Assembly: GCA_021229015.1 (NCBI GenBank)
Contig: CM037789.1
Coordinates: 33,058,346-33,122,345, forward strand
DNA: 64,000 bases
Direction of reading: 5' to 3'
Origin: Solen grandis
Lineage: Eukaryota > Mollusca > Bivalvia > Adapedonta > Solenidae
A program made the translations under genes and the position numbers. Positions 35,401-47,200 of this stretch are shown piece after piece. Positions within the stretch are counted from its first letter, which is position 1, and the number at the start of each line of letters is the position of its first letter. Under the pieces are notes generated by a model. That model was not told the origin of the DNA, searched no databases, and saw nothing but the letters and a program-made list of their open reading frames with translations.

Positions 35401-36088
35401 TTTCCAGGCACAGAGTACTGGTACAACCCAGGAACCGTCTAGAGGGATAAGTTAAGTTGTTAAAACTTAATTCACAATCACTGTAAAATAAATAAGTATA
35501 TTGACTGAAAAGATGCACTAGATCTGCCTTCAGTTTCTTTGTAGAAGGTAAAAATCTGGCATTTTTTTTATGTAGACATTTTGATGTTTGTTCTTAAAAA
35601 AATTTCCAAAGTTAAGGGTTATCCTGATTATGCAGTATATTTCTTTCTTGAATTTTTTAATGATTTATGGTTAGAATGCAGTGTTCAGTGTAGTGTGTTA
35701 GGTTTTCGAGTAAGTAAAGTGATGTTACTTTACTTCAGGGCCACAGATAGTGAGGGATCAATGTCAACTGGGCAAGTTTGCTGCCATTGTTAAGATGGAA
35801 GTTCCAAATGTAGGCCATCTTGCTGACCAAGTCTGCCAACACGTTGTCGGCATGAACCCCACCTCAGTTGGGGATTGGAATCTGCCAGCGCCGACACCGA
35901 CGGGAAAGAAAGGCAAGAAGAAGGGAGCGCAGACTGAAGAGGTCAAAGTTGATGAGTCCGCCTTGTTGAACCAGGAGTTTTTAATGGAGTCCGGTGTGAC
36001 AGTTCGGGGGTTTCTGCACAATAATGCCCCTCAGGTGTTGGACTTTGTACGATTAGAATGTGGAGAAGATCTGGGAGAGGAAGATTAA
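32431..36088 (+). CDS. TSFM: Mitochondrial translation elongation factor Ts, six or fewer exons
   Basis: EF-Ts recycles EF-Tu by GDP/GTP exchange; this is the nuclear-encoded mitochondrial form. Exons with GT-AG borders: about 32431-32632, 33083-33211, 33527-33634, 34653-34821 and 35739-36088. The N-terminal UBA-like module (LSKLRKKTGFPLLNCRNALE, then AEVWMREQAQKEGWAKA) is followed by the family hallmark VNCETDFVARN, then ELNSLQDQGKTLADQVAL, QLGKFAAIVKMEV, CQHVVGMNP and a C-terminal QVLDFVRLECGE. From the in-frame ATG at 32495 the protein is 297 aa. The better start context, ATG 32431 (MASCLHH...), is in another frame and would need a one-base correction or a missed junction, so the targeting peptide is unresolved. 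A lysine-rich insertion (TGKKGKKKG) precedes the last segment. Confidence 0.92.
33281..33480. repeat. 51-bp minisatellite in a TSFM intron, about 4 copies
   Basis: GCAACATGGGAAGGTCAGGT recurs at 33281, 33332 and again with drift; unit 51 bp. It lies between exons ending at 33211 and starting at 33527. Short ORFs on both strands here are repeat by-products. Confidence 0.88.
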
Positions 36089-37295
36089 CTCTGGTGTACT
36101 AGTTGTCATGTCATGTCGAACAATCCTGGAATGAAGAACTTAGTCAAGTTGGTAAAGTGGAAATGTTTAAAAGATGAAAAACATTATATCCATAAGTTTT
36201 TGTGTTTTAGCTTCTTTTGAGCTATGAAAGTATTTATATGGACGTTATGTTTATGAATTTATGAAAATCTCTGTTAACACGGATATATTTGGCAGTGGGG
36301 TTCGGAGGAAGACAGTATAGCACTGTACTTACAGTTTGTGAGCACCACCGAGGTGGATACCTCTGATTACCATTTTATTGGCTCATACATAATATTTTAA
36401 AGGCTCTTTTCACCTATTGGATGGGGAATATTATATTTGCCCATCTTCCTGGTATTTACAGGCATTTTTTACTAAATGCACAGTGATAGTGAGACGAAAC
36501 TTGGTATACAGATGACTTTTACGGATAATAGGTTTTGCATCTTCACTTTCATGCATATTGGCAGAATTATGTCAACAAAATAATGGTGGTTTTTTTTTAA
36601 AACTTTTTTCTCTACTTATTTCAGAAAATCACATTTCTCATCCATATAGTCATATGGAGGTCATCAAAACTGATTGACCTAAATCCAAGGTACATAAGTT
36701 CAGGGTCAAGGTCACATGAAGAAACGGTTATAAGTAAAATACATGCAGTCATAATATTGTGACTAGTGTTAAATGCAGAATTGATTGTTTATCTACATTG
36801 ATTCTATAGGGAGTATTGACCTTTTTTACAGATGACACTCTAAGAATTATATAATAGGGAATCAATGGTTGACCTGGTTTACTCGAAAGACAACATGATT
36901 TAGTTTATGATACTGATTAAGCACAGAAAAACTAATCATGAATGGGAAAGGACGAGGCTTTAATTATCAATGCTGAAACCTGGAAAGGTGCAATGATGTG
37001 GATTCAAACACCAGTGTCTTGAGTCTCTTGTAAGGTCTAATTTTCATGAAACTTGGGAGATTTTTAACTCAAAATTTTGAAGATTAAGACTTCCCTTATT
37101 TACACCTTTGATATATTCAAGAGAGACAGAATTTGAGCTGAGGAAAAGCTCAGAGGTTTTATGGAAGGGTTGGACATAGGGGGAAAATGAATGAACTTCC
37201 TTAAGACATTGACAAACAGCATATTTATGGGTTAATTCTAAGGGTATAGGATGAGTCAGCCTTGCCAAGGAATGAGCACTGGATTTTTGTTCTGT
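36089..37295. other. 3' flank of TSFM
   Basis: This non-coding stretch includes the TSFM 3' UTR, of unknown length. 36440-36740 reads like a dispersed repeat (AAACTTGGTATACAGATGAC, later CAGGGTCAAGGTCACATGAA), a type common in bivalve genomes. No coding exon was seen. Confidence 0.45.
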
Positions 37296-37537
37296 TTAAC
37301 CCTTTCCCTCATAGAGGACACCATGAAAAGACCTATGCGAACAACATAAAACCAGATCAGCCTGCGAGTAACTCGCAGGCTGATCAGGTTTTATGCTGTT
37401 CGCTGCTCCTCAGTGGTCTGGAAATGAGGACTTTATAATTAAATTTGGTAAGGTTTAACTGTGGTTTTCTGCAGATCAGGCTTTATGTGGTACCTATTGA
37501 GTGCGTCAAAATGAGTCTATATGAGAGAAAGGGTTAA
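37296..37537 (+). mobile_element. TTAA-flanked hairpin MITE, copy 1 (242 bp)
   Basis: It is bounded by TTAA on both sides with terminal inverted repeats CCCTTTCCCTCATA / TATGAGAGAAAGGG. The centre is a long palindrome, AGCCTGCGAGT-A-ACTCGCAGGCT, with flanks GAACA(A/G)CATAAAACC and GGTTTTATGCTGTTC also pairing. No ORF is present. TTAA borders suggest mobilisation by a piggyBac-like transposase (inference). Confidence 0.9.
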
Positions 37538-38805
37538 TTGGGTGTATAATCATCTCTGTCTGATTTCAAAACTACAATGTTTCCATTGTTCTTAAAGAAG
37601 CTGTTTGTAGGTGTTACGTGTGTCTTGGTACACATTGTTACTTTTTCCACTCTTATCTACAGTCTTCTCCTAATATCTTCTGAGGATTATTTTGTCATTC
37701 TTTTTTAGTGTGCTGTCATGAAGATAGAAATAAAAGTTAACATGTTATTTGAAATAAATAATTTTTTTTCAAAATAGCTAGTTTTTATTATATTGGTACA
37801 TACTACAGTTTGTGTTTTAACTCATTTCTTTTTATATCAGTAGGAAACAAGTTCATACAAACCTGACAACCTTCTCGATGGTTTCTGTATTGGACCAGTA
37901 CTTTGTGCCTTGGGAAGCCATACAGGATTCCTCCCCTCAGTGAGGTTAAAACCCACAACTTCCATACCCATAGTCTTGTGTCCCGTTGGGACTTTCCAGT
38001 GATGTGTTCAAATTGACTCGCATGCTGTCTTATAGCTTTATTTTGTTAAGAGGAAGTCTAGAGTTGACCATGAATAGGAAAGGTGGTAATTTTTTCTTCA
38101 CTACCGAAAAACTGAAAGGTGCATTGATCAATCTCTCAAGTCTATACTTTAGAATTAAGCTCAAAATGTGCAATAAGTTAAACATAACACAGAATATAGA
38201 TTTTGGGGCCAAACACTGGACAGTGTTACACAGGTTTTTGTGAAATAATGGAGCTTGTTATAATGGAACGTATTATAATAGAGCTTTACTGTATTGAATT
38301 CAAGATTCAGGGATCAAACGATTAAAACATTTCTTTTTTGTACGGTGATTGCATATACACAAAGAAAAATAGATACCATTATTCTAATGAATACATTTCT
38401 AGTCACTGATATATTGACATTATTTGCAAAATATCACTGCAGAAATTTTCCTTTCTTGAGTCTTTGAAACAGACTCGGTAGATTGTGGATCAGAGGTTAG
38501 GCCCTGTGTTCTACGATATGAGAATTTTAATTTGTAAGACTTTCATATTCAAACCTGACTGTATGATTAAATAGGTGAATTCTACCAACAATACTTAGCA
38601 ACGAGTATTACTTAGATTACACTCAGGAGCATATTTCACTGACATAGACTAAACATTTAACTTCCTATTGAATATTATAGTAATATATCTTACCCTACCA
38701 AAATTTAAAATTTTAAGTATCACTAAGCATGGAAGTATTGATGGTGAAATTTAAGATTGGCCTTTCTTTCACATTAGATCTCAAATTGTCACTGAGCTTA
38801 GGTGA
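37538..38805. other. Intergenic stretch with a tRNA-related SINE fragment
   Basis: 37850-37990 carries GACCAGTACTTTGTGCC and, on the minus strand, a degenerate B-box (complement of GAGGTTAAAACCC). Similar sequence recurs at 51236-51350. Otherwise it is AT-rich with no exon seen. Confidence 0.4.
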
Positions 38806-39655
38806 GTGTATGTCCGTACACTGCACTCAAATGAGTGTACACAAAGCATACACTACACTCCAGTGAGTGTACACTAAGCATACACATCAATCAAATGAGA
38901 GTAACACTAAGTATACGCATCACACAAATAAGTGTACACTAAGCATACACTACACTACAGTGAGTGTACACTAAGCATACCCATCAATCAAATGAGAGTA
39001 TACTTGGCATACACTTCACTCAAATAATTGTACACTTAGCATACACTACACTTCAGTGAGTGTACAATAAGCATACACTACACTTCAGTGAGTGTACACT
39101 AAGCATACACTACACTTCAGTGAGTGTACACTTAGCATACACTGCACTTCAGTGAGTGTACACTAAGCATACACTGCACTCAGTGAGTGTACACTAAGCA
39201 TACACTGCACTTCAGTGAGTGTACACTAAGCATACACTGCACTTCAGTGAGTGTACACTAAGCATACACTGCACTTCAGTGAGTGTACACTAAGCATACA
39301 CTACACTTCAGTGAGTGTACACTAAGCATACACTACACTTCAGTGAGTGTACAATAAGCATACACTACACTCCAGTGAGTGTAACCTTAGCATACACTGC
39401 ACTCAAATAAGTGTACACTAAGCATACACTACACTCAGTGAGTGTGCACTACACTGCACTCAAATGGGAGTACACTTAGCAAACACTGCACTTGAGTGAG
39501 TGTATACTAAACATACACTACAATCCAGTGAGTGTACACTAAGCATACACTGCACTCAAATAAATGTACACTAAGCATACACTGCACTGGGTGAGTGTAC
39601 ACTAAGCATACACTTTACTCGAGTGAGTGTACACTAAGCATACACTGCTCTCAGG
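38806..39655. repeat. 32-bp minisatellite, about 26 copies
   Basis: The unit is GTGAGTGTACACTAAGCATACACTGCACTTCA, best preserved at 39060-39360, where repeats are exactly 32 bp apart (for example 39183 and 39215). Flanking copies are degenerate and shorter. Confidence 0.95.
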
Positions 39656-40520
39656 TGAACAAAAACTTACCAGGTTGTCAGTATTATAAAGAAAACAAAT
39701 TTTATTTTTTATACCAGTTTAATCAATGAACATCTGCTGAACTATATTAGTATAGCATAAAATTACAATGAATTGAACCTGCTGCAACTCAGATATTGTT
39801 ATTGTAAAATGATTTTTCATTGAAAAAGAAATGAATTAATGGCAGTTTGTAGGTACACAAGTGAGTGAAAATTGAAGGTCCATACAACATGAACAAACGG
39901 GATGATAATTCTGAATAATACCATTCCAGAAATTGCAACATACTGTTCACAGTAAAAAATAATAACTTTACTAACAGTAACTGGTATCAATAAAAGACAT
40001 TCAGAATTTCTGTCGGTCAATCACACTTTAAGCATTCTTAACACTTGTAAAATAAATGGAACAACTTTGTACAATTATACATCATATTCATGAAAACAAA
40101 GATAAAACCAAGAGATTTAAAACTGACTGTATACCAGTAAAATATTAAAATACAGAGAATACAAATATAGATCTTGCTCCAAAAATAAGTAGGAATGACA
40201 TGGTTTCCAGCATAAGTAAAAATATAATTTATCTGCTTTATTAGAAAAATCATAATAATCTTTGATAAAAAAAAAAAAAAGGAGAACAGTTTAATATTGT
40301 TTTCTATTTTTCTTCCAACCCATGAACATTTACTCTCTTTCAGTTTTGTTAAAAGAACATTTTAAAGCAAATTTTAATCAACCTACTCTATTTCAATTTT
40401 TAGTGAAAACAAGCAATATTTTTTTTTTATATAAATGCCCTATAAATATTTTTTAGTATGGTCAAGAAAACCCTAACTTAACAGTTTGACTCCTTTAAAA
40501 TCCTTTTAACTGTGTGAACC
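39656..40520. other. AT-rich non-coding stretch
   Basis: I see no exon, motif or repeat array. Homopolymer A tracts and short ORFs only. Confidence 0.5.
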
Positions 40521-40640
40521 AGGGATTTCTTCAAATGGGGTCAAGTGACACATAGATAAATAAAGAGACCGATTTATTTACATATTTGGGGTTGATTAAG
40601 ACAATATGAGGGTCAAACTGGACAGTTTTATGTGTCATTA
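40451..40640 (+). mobile_element. MITE-like repeat, copy A
   Basis: The stretch TTCAAATGGGGTCAAGTGAC, then ATAAAGAGACCG and GAGGGTCAAACTGGACAG, aligns with the reverse complement of 47702-47838. It also has AGAAAACCCTAA near the left edge, similar to the CAGGGTTTTCCC ends of that copy. Confidence 0.55.
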
Positions 40641-40929
40641 AAAAAAACCTACTGAACACCTCAATTTATTTGAGATATGTTATTTAAGAACAATCTCGAC
40701 TTAAAGTAGTTCTGTACAGGACCAGATGAACTGGATATCAACCAACTTGCCCAAGTGAAATATAGATCAGACAGGGAGGACACACAACAGGTTTGTGAAG
40801 TAGCCATCATCTGACAACACACAGTACATCCCAATGTAGTGAAGGGACAGATTGTGAATTAGGAATGTTGGTTGGGTTTTTATGAGTTGGGAAGATATTG
40901 TGGGCAGTGAAGATATTGAGATGTGAGGG

Positions 40930-41290
40930 TTACTTGTGATTTGTGAGCAGTGACAATATTGAGATGTGAGAATAGTGTGATTTGTGAGCAGTGACAATAT
41001 TGTGATGTGAGGGTATTGTGATTTGTGAGCAGTGACAATATTGAGATGTGAGGGTATTGTGATTTGTGAGCAGTGACAATATTGTGATGTGAGGGTATTG
41101 TGATTTGTGAGCAGTGACAATATTTATTGTACCTTGAAGTATTGAGATGTGAGAATAGTGTGATTTGTAAGATATTGAGTTGAGAATTGGTTTTGTAAAG
41201 ATATTGTAGGCTTTGAAGATATTGAGATGTGAGAATAGTGTGATTTGTGAAGATATTGAGATGTGAGAATAGTGTGATTTGTGAAGATAT
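40930..41290. repeat. 41-bp minisatellite with related 34-bp units
   Basis: GTGAGCAGTGACAATATTG recurs at exact 41-bp steps from about 40943 to 41110. From about 41140 shorter units, GAAGATATTGAGATGTGAGA, take over. All three frames on the minus strand are open and give repetitive Ser/His/Ile-rich ORFs, which are artefacts. Confidence 0.92.
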
Positions 41291-42529
41291 TGCACAAGGC
41301 TTGGAGATCAGGTGCCAGAAGACTGATTATCAATACAATGTGAGGAAGTGGTAACAAGGAACTCTAGTCAGCCCACAGGTAGCTCTAGTGCACAAACACA
41401 AAAGCTCTAGTGCACCAGAACTATAACCTCAGTACACAAGCACTACAGCCCTAGTACACAAGCATGACAAACTCTGAACAAACAGGGAAAGTGGGTCAGT
41501 TGCATGAAGATGACAACTCTTTTATGCTCAATTTGCAGTCATTTCTATATGTAAACGGCAGCATTACATAATATATATTAACTTTTTTAGTGCCAAATAC
41601 CTGCACTTAATCATATTGCTACCAGAATAGTCAATTGTTAGTTGTGGCATGTGTTGGGTGACTGGCACTGGTTTTTTTTTTTTTGGCTGACTATATGTGT
41701 ATTTCAGGACAAGTGTACACACACACTTATAATTTCGGCAAAATCAAAGGATGTGGAGAGTTTGGGCTTGGTGAAAACAGGATGGGGTGAAACAATCCAA
41801 AACATAGGGAAGGCAGGGCACTCTTAGAAAGGGGCAGAGTGCAAATCAAAGGCAGCAGGGCAAAAATCAAAGGTGGTAAAGCGAGGTGCCCTGCCATTTT
41901 GGCCTAGCTGGAGCACTGCATAGGCTTTATTTCCATGTCTGATTGCCTTAGAGATGTGGACGCTTACATATACATGTATATATGAGAAATATAAAAACAC
42001 AAAATATTTCCATTAATCTGACCTACAGGTTCAGTATTACATGTATTGTGCTTTAACTATTCAATAAAAAGAAGACCTTCCTTGTGTCAGTTGGAATGTT
42101 TAAACAGAGAAAATGTTTTGAAATAGAAAAAAAAAATGGCCCCACATCCTAGAAACCAGTCAACTGCATCAGATTTCCTCTGTCCATACTAGTTGACAAT
42201 TGAAAATAAAAAGAAAATAAAAAAAGACCACTAAGAAGCCACACAAAGATGTGAAATCTTATCAAAATAATGAGAGAATGTACCAAAGCAGAAATAATTA
42301 ATGATAAATGGCTACCCCGTAATATCTTAATTCTGCCCAATCTTTTGATATACATTACATGTATCTGCTATATACAACATATCCAGAAAGCATATGTATA
42401 TAATACACATACAACTAAAACTAAATTTGCAACTTATATTACTCAAATTGCAGCATGGACATCACACATTTAAATGGTTACCACATATAAATGTATGGTA
42501 AGTATACAACACATTTGCAGCATATATTT

Positions 42530-43075
42530 CACACACATAATATCTGGTGTTTATACAACACAACTGCAGTTTAGATGTAGATATCACACATATAAATGTG
42601 TGATAAATATACAACACAACTGCAGTTTAGATGTAGATATCACACATATAAATGTGTGGTAAATATACAACACAACTGCAGTTTAGATGTAGATATCACA
42701 CATATAAATGTGTGGTAAATATACAACACAACTGCAGTTTAGATGTAGATATCACACATATAAATGTGTGGTAAATATACAACACAACTGTAGTTTAGAT
42801 GTAGATATCACACATATAAATGTGTGGTAAATATACAACACAACTGCAGTTTAGATGTAGATATCACACATATAAATGTGTGGTAAATATACAACACAAC
42901 TGCAGTTTAGATGTAGATATCACACATATAAATGTGTGGTAAATATACAACACAATTGCAGTTTAGATGTAGATATCACACATATAAATGTGTGGTAAAT
43001 ATACAACACAACTGCAGTGAGATGAGAATCACACATATAAATGTGTGGTAAATATACAACACAACTGCAGAATGA
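42530..43075. repeat. 56-bp minisatellite, about 9 copies
   Basis: The unit contains CACACATATAAATGTGTGGT and ACAACACAACTGCAGTTTAG. Unit starts at 42641 and 42697 show the 56-bp period. Each unit contains a small palindrome, ACACATATAAATGTGT. Confidence 0.95.
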
Positions 43076-43544
43076 ATATGAGACAAAACTGTTACTCATA
43101 ATAAACAAAGTGTAAATGCAATCAATTTACCAAACATGAAGTTCTGCAATAAATATAAAACTTAGTTGGGAAAGTCCTATAATACTGTGAAATTTCTATA
43201 TTTCGATGGCATTAAATTCCAGACAATTTTGTTGGTACATATGTTCATGGATTCATGTTCCAAAAGATGGGTTAATTAAATGAAGAGTTTTCGTGGGGAT
43301 TAATTTCTTGGATAAAGTCGTCCACAAAATCTACAAAAATTAGTCCACCACAAAAATTAATGACTCAACAGTACCATTAGCAATTACAGAATATATGCAA
43401 CATAAACAATAAGTATATTTATATTAATATTTCATATATTTTTTACCAAAACTATACCATAGGTATGTATGTATGCCACATATATAGCAGTATATATACC
43501 CCTTATGATACGTCATATAGATGTTTATATAACCTCTCAAAAAA

Positions 43545-43765
43545 TACCTTATTGCAGTATATGTAGCCCCACATACAATACCTTACTGCAGTATATGTAA
43601 CCCCACATACAATACCTTACTGCAGTATATGTAACCCCTCATACAATACCTTACTGCAGTATATGTAGCCCCACATACAATACCTTACTGCAGTATATAT
43701 AACCCCTCATACAATACCTTATTGCAGTATATGTAACCCCTCATACAATACCTTATTGCAGTTTA
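43545..43765. repeat. 34-bp minisatellite, about 6-7 copies
   Basis: The unit is ACATACAATACCTTACTGCAGTATATGTA with CCCC; ACATAC recurs at 43571 and 43605 and on. Degenerate units follow to about 43870. Confidence 0.92.
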
Positions 43766-44287
43766 TATAACCCCCATAAAAGCAGTTTATATAACCCATC
43801 ATAAAATACCTATAGCAATATATATACCCTCATAAAATACTTAAAAGCAGTAAATATTACCCTCATAAGATACATAACAACAAAATACCTTGGGCAGTTA
43901 CATGTTTACCACAAGTTATTGTAGTTAATGTACTGCAAATTGACTTCGATAAGAAATAAAATTAATATTAGCCTAGCTGACAAATTTGATAACATACACT
44001 ACAAGATAAACTATACAAAGTACAAAACATGATAATGTAGCGGGCAATACCTCTGTACGCCATCTTTACACAGATATCGCTAGCTTAAACATTCTCAGCT
44101 CTATCTATATGCAGGTTGATCTTGCTTACACTTGTTACATAGAAAATTAGATGATTATAGTATTGCCTTATATGAACTAAATGGTCAACAAAAGGTCATC
44201 ATATGCCATGTGCCATTATTCTAATTATATACAACCCTGAAGTGTGGATGTTGACACGTTTTCCATGTGACCTTGACCTTGAATGAC

Positions 44288-47200
44288 CTACTTCTTCTTC
44301 TTGTACTGGTCACCCTGTACACTGTGGATATCCTGAAACAAACATGGATATGTGGACTGACCAACTGTAGGAGGTCATCTGATAATGAGAAGATCCCATT
44401 ATAAAACTGGCACATATTCCACTAACAGTACTTGCTGTCAAGTAATACTTTAAGTATTAAATTAAATAGAAACACTTTCCACCTTCATATTTAACAAAAA
44501 AATACTCAAATACATGACTAAGTTGACATTAATTATTGCCTTAATTACATACAAAATTAGTTAAAAATGGATTTTCTTTTTATTTTTTATTTTTAGGGAA
44601 ACAAATGACAAAAATCAGCTATGTATTTAGTATTACTTACTAACAGGTATGGCTGGTGGAATTCATGCTTTTAGTAAATATTATGGACCAAAATATTATT
44701 ATTTGTTTCTTTCATGTAATAAAAGTGCAGTCAAATTTGACACGATATCTAGTATACTGCAGCTTATCTATTATAAAGCTGTTTTAGGGATCCAACCCTG
44801 GTACCATGCTGTATTGGACAGTGTTGTAACAATATGAAAACTAACAAATTAATGAGTTACACAAACACTTGCATTATAATTGGAGTATGTACATCATAAT
44901 GCAAATCATGGGCTTCTAATATTTGAATTTAAGGGTAATTCAGGGAGCTTCTACTGGAATATTTTGGTAGCCGGACAGTAAGTTCTAGTTACCCCCTGGG
45001 TTCTGGGCAAAGAATTTGTCTGACACTGACTGTATCATACAGTACATGTTTGAACATAATAAATCTACATTGTACACAAATTGACTTGTAGTTACATTGA
45101 CATATAAAATTGGTTGACATATGAAACTCGATTTAAATGCTAATGGTTCATTCACTTCTGTACTGAATGAAATAAATTTATCATGATAAGCAATTAAACA
45201 AGAGTTTTCTTTGGAATACAATTGACTGTGTTACCTCCTGAAGCGTAATGAAAAAAGTGTGAAGGACAGACATACAGGCGGGCGGATGGAGGTGACACAA
45301 AAAGAAAATTGGAAATGCAATATCTGTCCTTATATATCAATATTTAGTCTCTCTTTTTCTTCACCATAAAATGTTGATCATATATGGTATGTTATTTATC
45401 ATTTACAGAATATTAGCTGTACAAATAATTTGCTGAATTTGGTTTACTAGCACTCCTGTGAAACTTCCATTAAATATTACTACATAACATGCATAAATTA
45501 TCACTGTTTATGGTTTTCATTAAAAATTACATATTCGTAGTGGTATTTAAACTAAATAAGAAAAAAACAACTTCTAATCATCAAGAATGAAGAATAATGA
45601 AGAAGAGGAGAAGTGACAGTTTGGAAACCATCTCAATAAGAAGCAAAAGTCTTAACACATCTATAAAATCCAGAAAAAACGTAACAGCCTGAAAGGAAAT
45701 CTAAAACTAAAAGAGATGATTCTCTTATAGAAATAAGGGACTGCCATAAAACAGACGCGATGAGCCACACAAGTATCAGTAAAACTGTCAAGGGAAAGTC
45801 TTCTAAACTGATATAAGCCAATATTTGCATCATTTTGTTGAATGTTGACCTTTCCTAACCCTTTTGACCTCATGAATATTCATGTTCAAACTTTTAACTT
45901 GAAAAATATCAGTTTACTGGATTTTTAAAAATGGAATATGAAGCAATTGATTTTTTTCTTAGATATACAGACTGCATGATTTTAATCCCTGGAAGGAGTT
46001 GTCTGCACTTGGTCTGCTCTGTTTGCCAATGCATCAATCAATATGAGTCTATGAGGTAAAGGGTCTAATTCACTGATCAAATTTAGATGTTGATGATTCC
46101 ATCAGAGTACAGTAACTGTTAGTCAATGTGCTGTGGATATTCATGCAGCGATGTGAAACATATATATGTACAAAAAGCAACAGACATGTACAATCATGCA
46201 AATCCTAACAATTTCTACAACAACAATGTATGAAAATCTAAATATATACATGCTGAGCATGAAACCTTTCTTCAATTTTAAACCAGTAAAAACAAAAACA
46301 CTCTGAAAGGTATTTTTATTAGATATTTTTAAAGTTTTCAGAGAATTAATGATTATATACAATGATAAAAGAAAGGAATAAAAAAAATACAGTTACATGT
46401 TTCTTATATTGTTTAATAATTAACTTTCAAATTACTATACGCACAAGAAAGAATAAGCTTTCAATAAGACTTTAGGTTTTGGTGACACAGAATTAATGAA
46501 AAGGCAGTTGTCAAACTGGGAAATGCTAATTACTCATGCAAGGTCATTTAACAGTCATGACCTTTAAACTCAAGTCATTAGGTGGGATCAGCTGGGGTGG
46601 TAAAAAAAGTGCAATATTTAGGTATCACTGGGTTGAAATATCTTAAAAAATTGTATTTCATGAAAATACAGTACCATCATGCTGATTATGATATATACAC
46701 AAGAGCACCGAATAAGGATGCCACACTCTCATTTTTTTTTTTTTGAAAAAAAAAAAAAAAAAAACAAGGAGATAATTAAGTGAAAATGGACCTAAGAATT
46801 ATTGCCCTTGATGAGAATGTAGCCCTTATGATTTTGAATAAGTATGTGAAATATGATGACAAAAGTTTTAAAGATTAAGAAGTTTTGGCCAAGGTTATTA
46901 TAGGTTAAATTTTTTTCACTGTATTTATTTTTTAAAAAGGGAGATAAATTTGCTCAAAATGGACCTAAGAGTTATGGCCCTTGATGGGAATGCATCCCTT
47001 GTGATAGTGAACAAGTATGTGGAGATTGATGACAAAAGCTTTAATAGTTTAAAAGTTATGACCAAGGTTAAAATGTTTCACTACAACAATGCCAATGATG
47101 ATGGCAACAGGGTCATTTGAAAAACAGACAAGCTAAAAATGTACACACTAAATATTCAAGTAATATAACATGTTGGAAAAATACAAAATCATGCTCTAAG

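Noticed and set aside
38806..39655. Regularly spaced 32-bp repeats resembling a CRISPR array.
   Set aside because: The whole unit repeats, with no unique spacers between repeats, and the setting is a eukaryotic genome. It is a minisatellite.
40767..41357. Three overlapping minus-strand ORFs of 77-121 codons.
   Set aside because: All are translations of the 41-bp and 34-bp repeats in different frames and have no independent coding signal.
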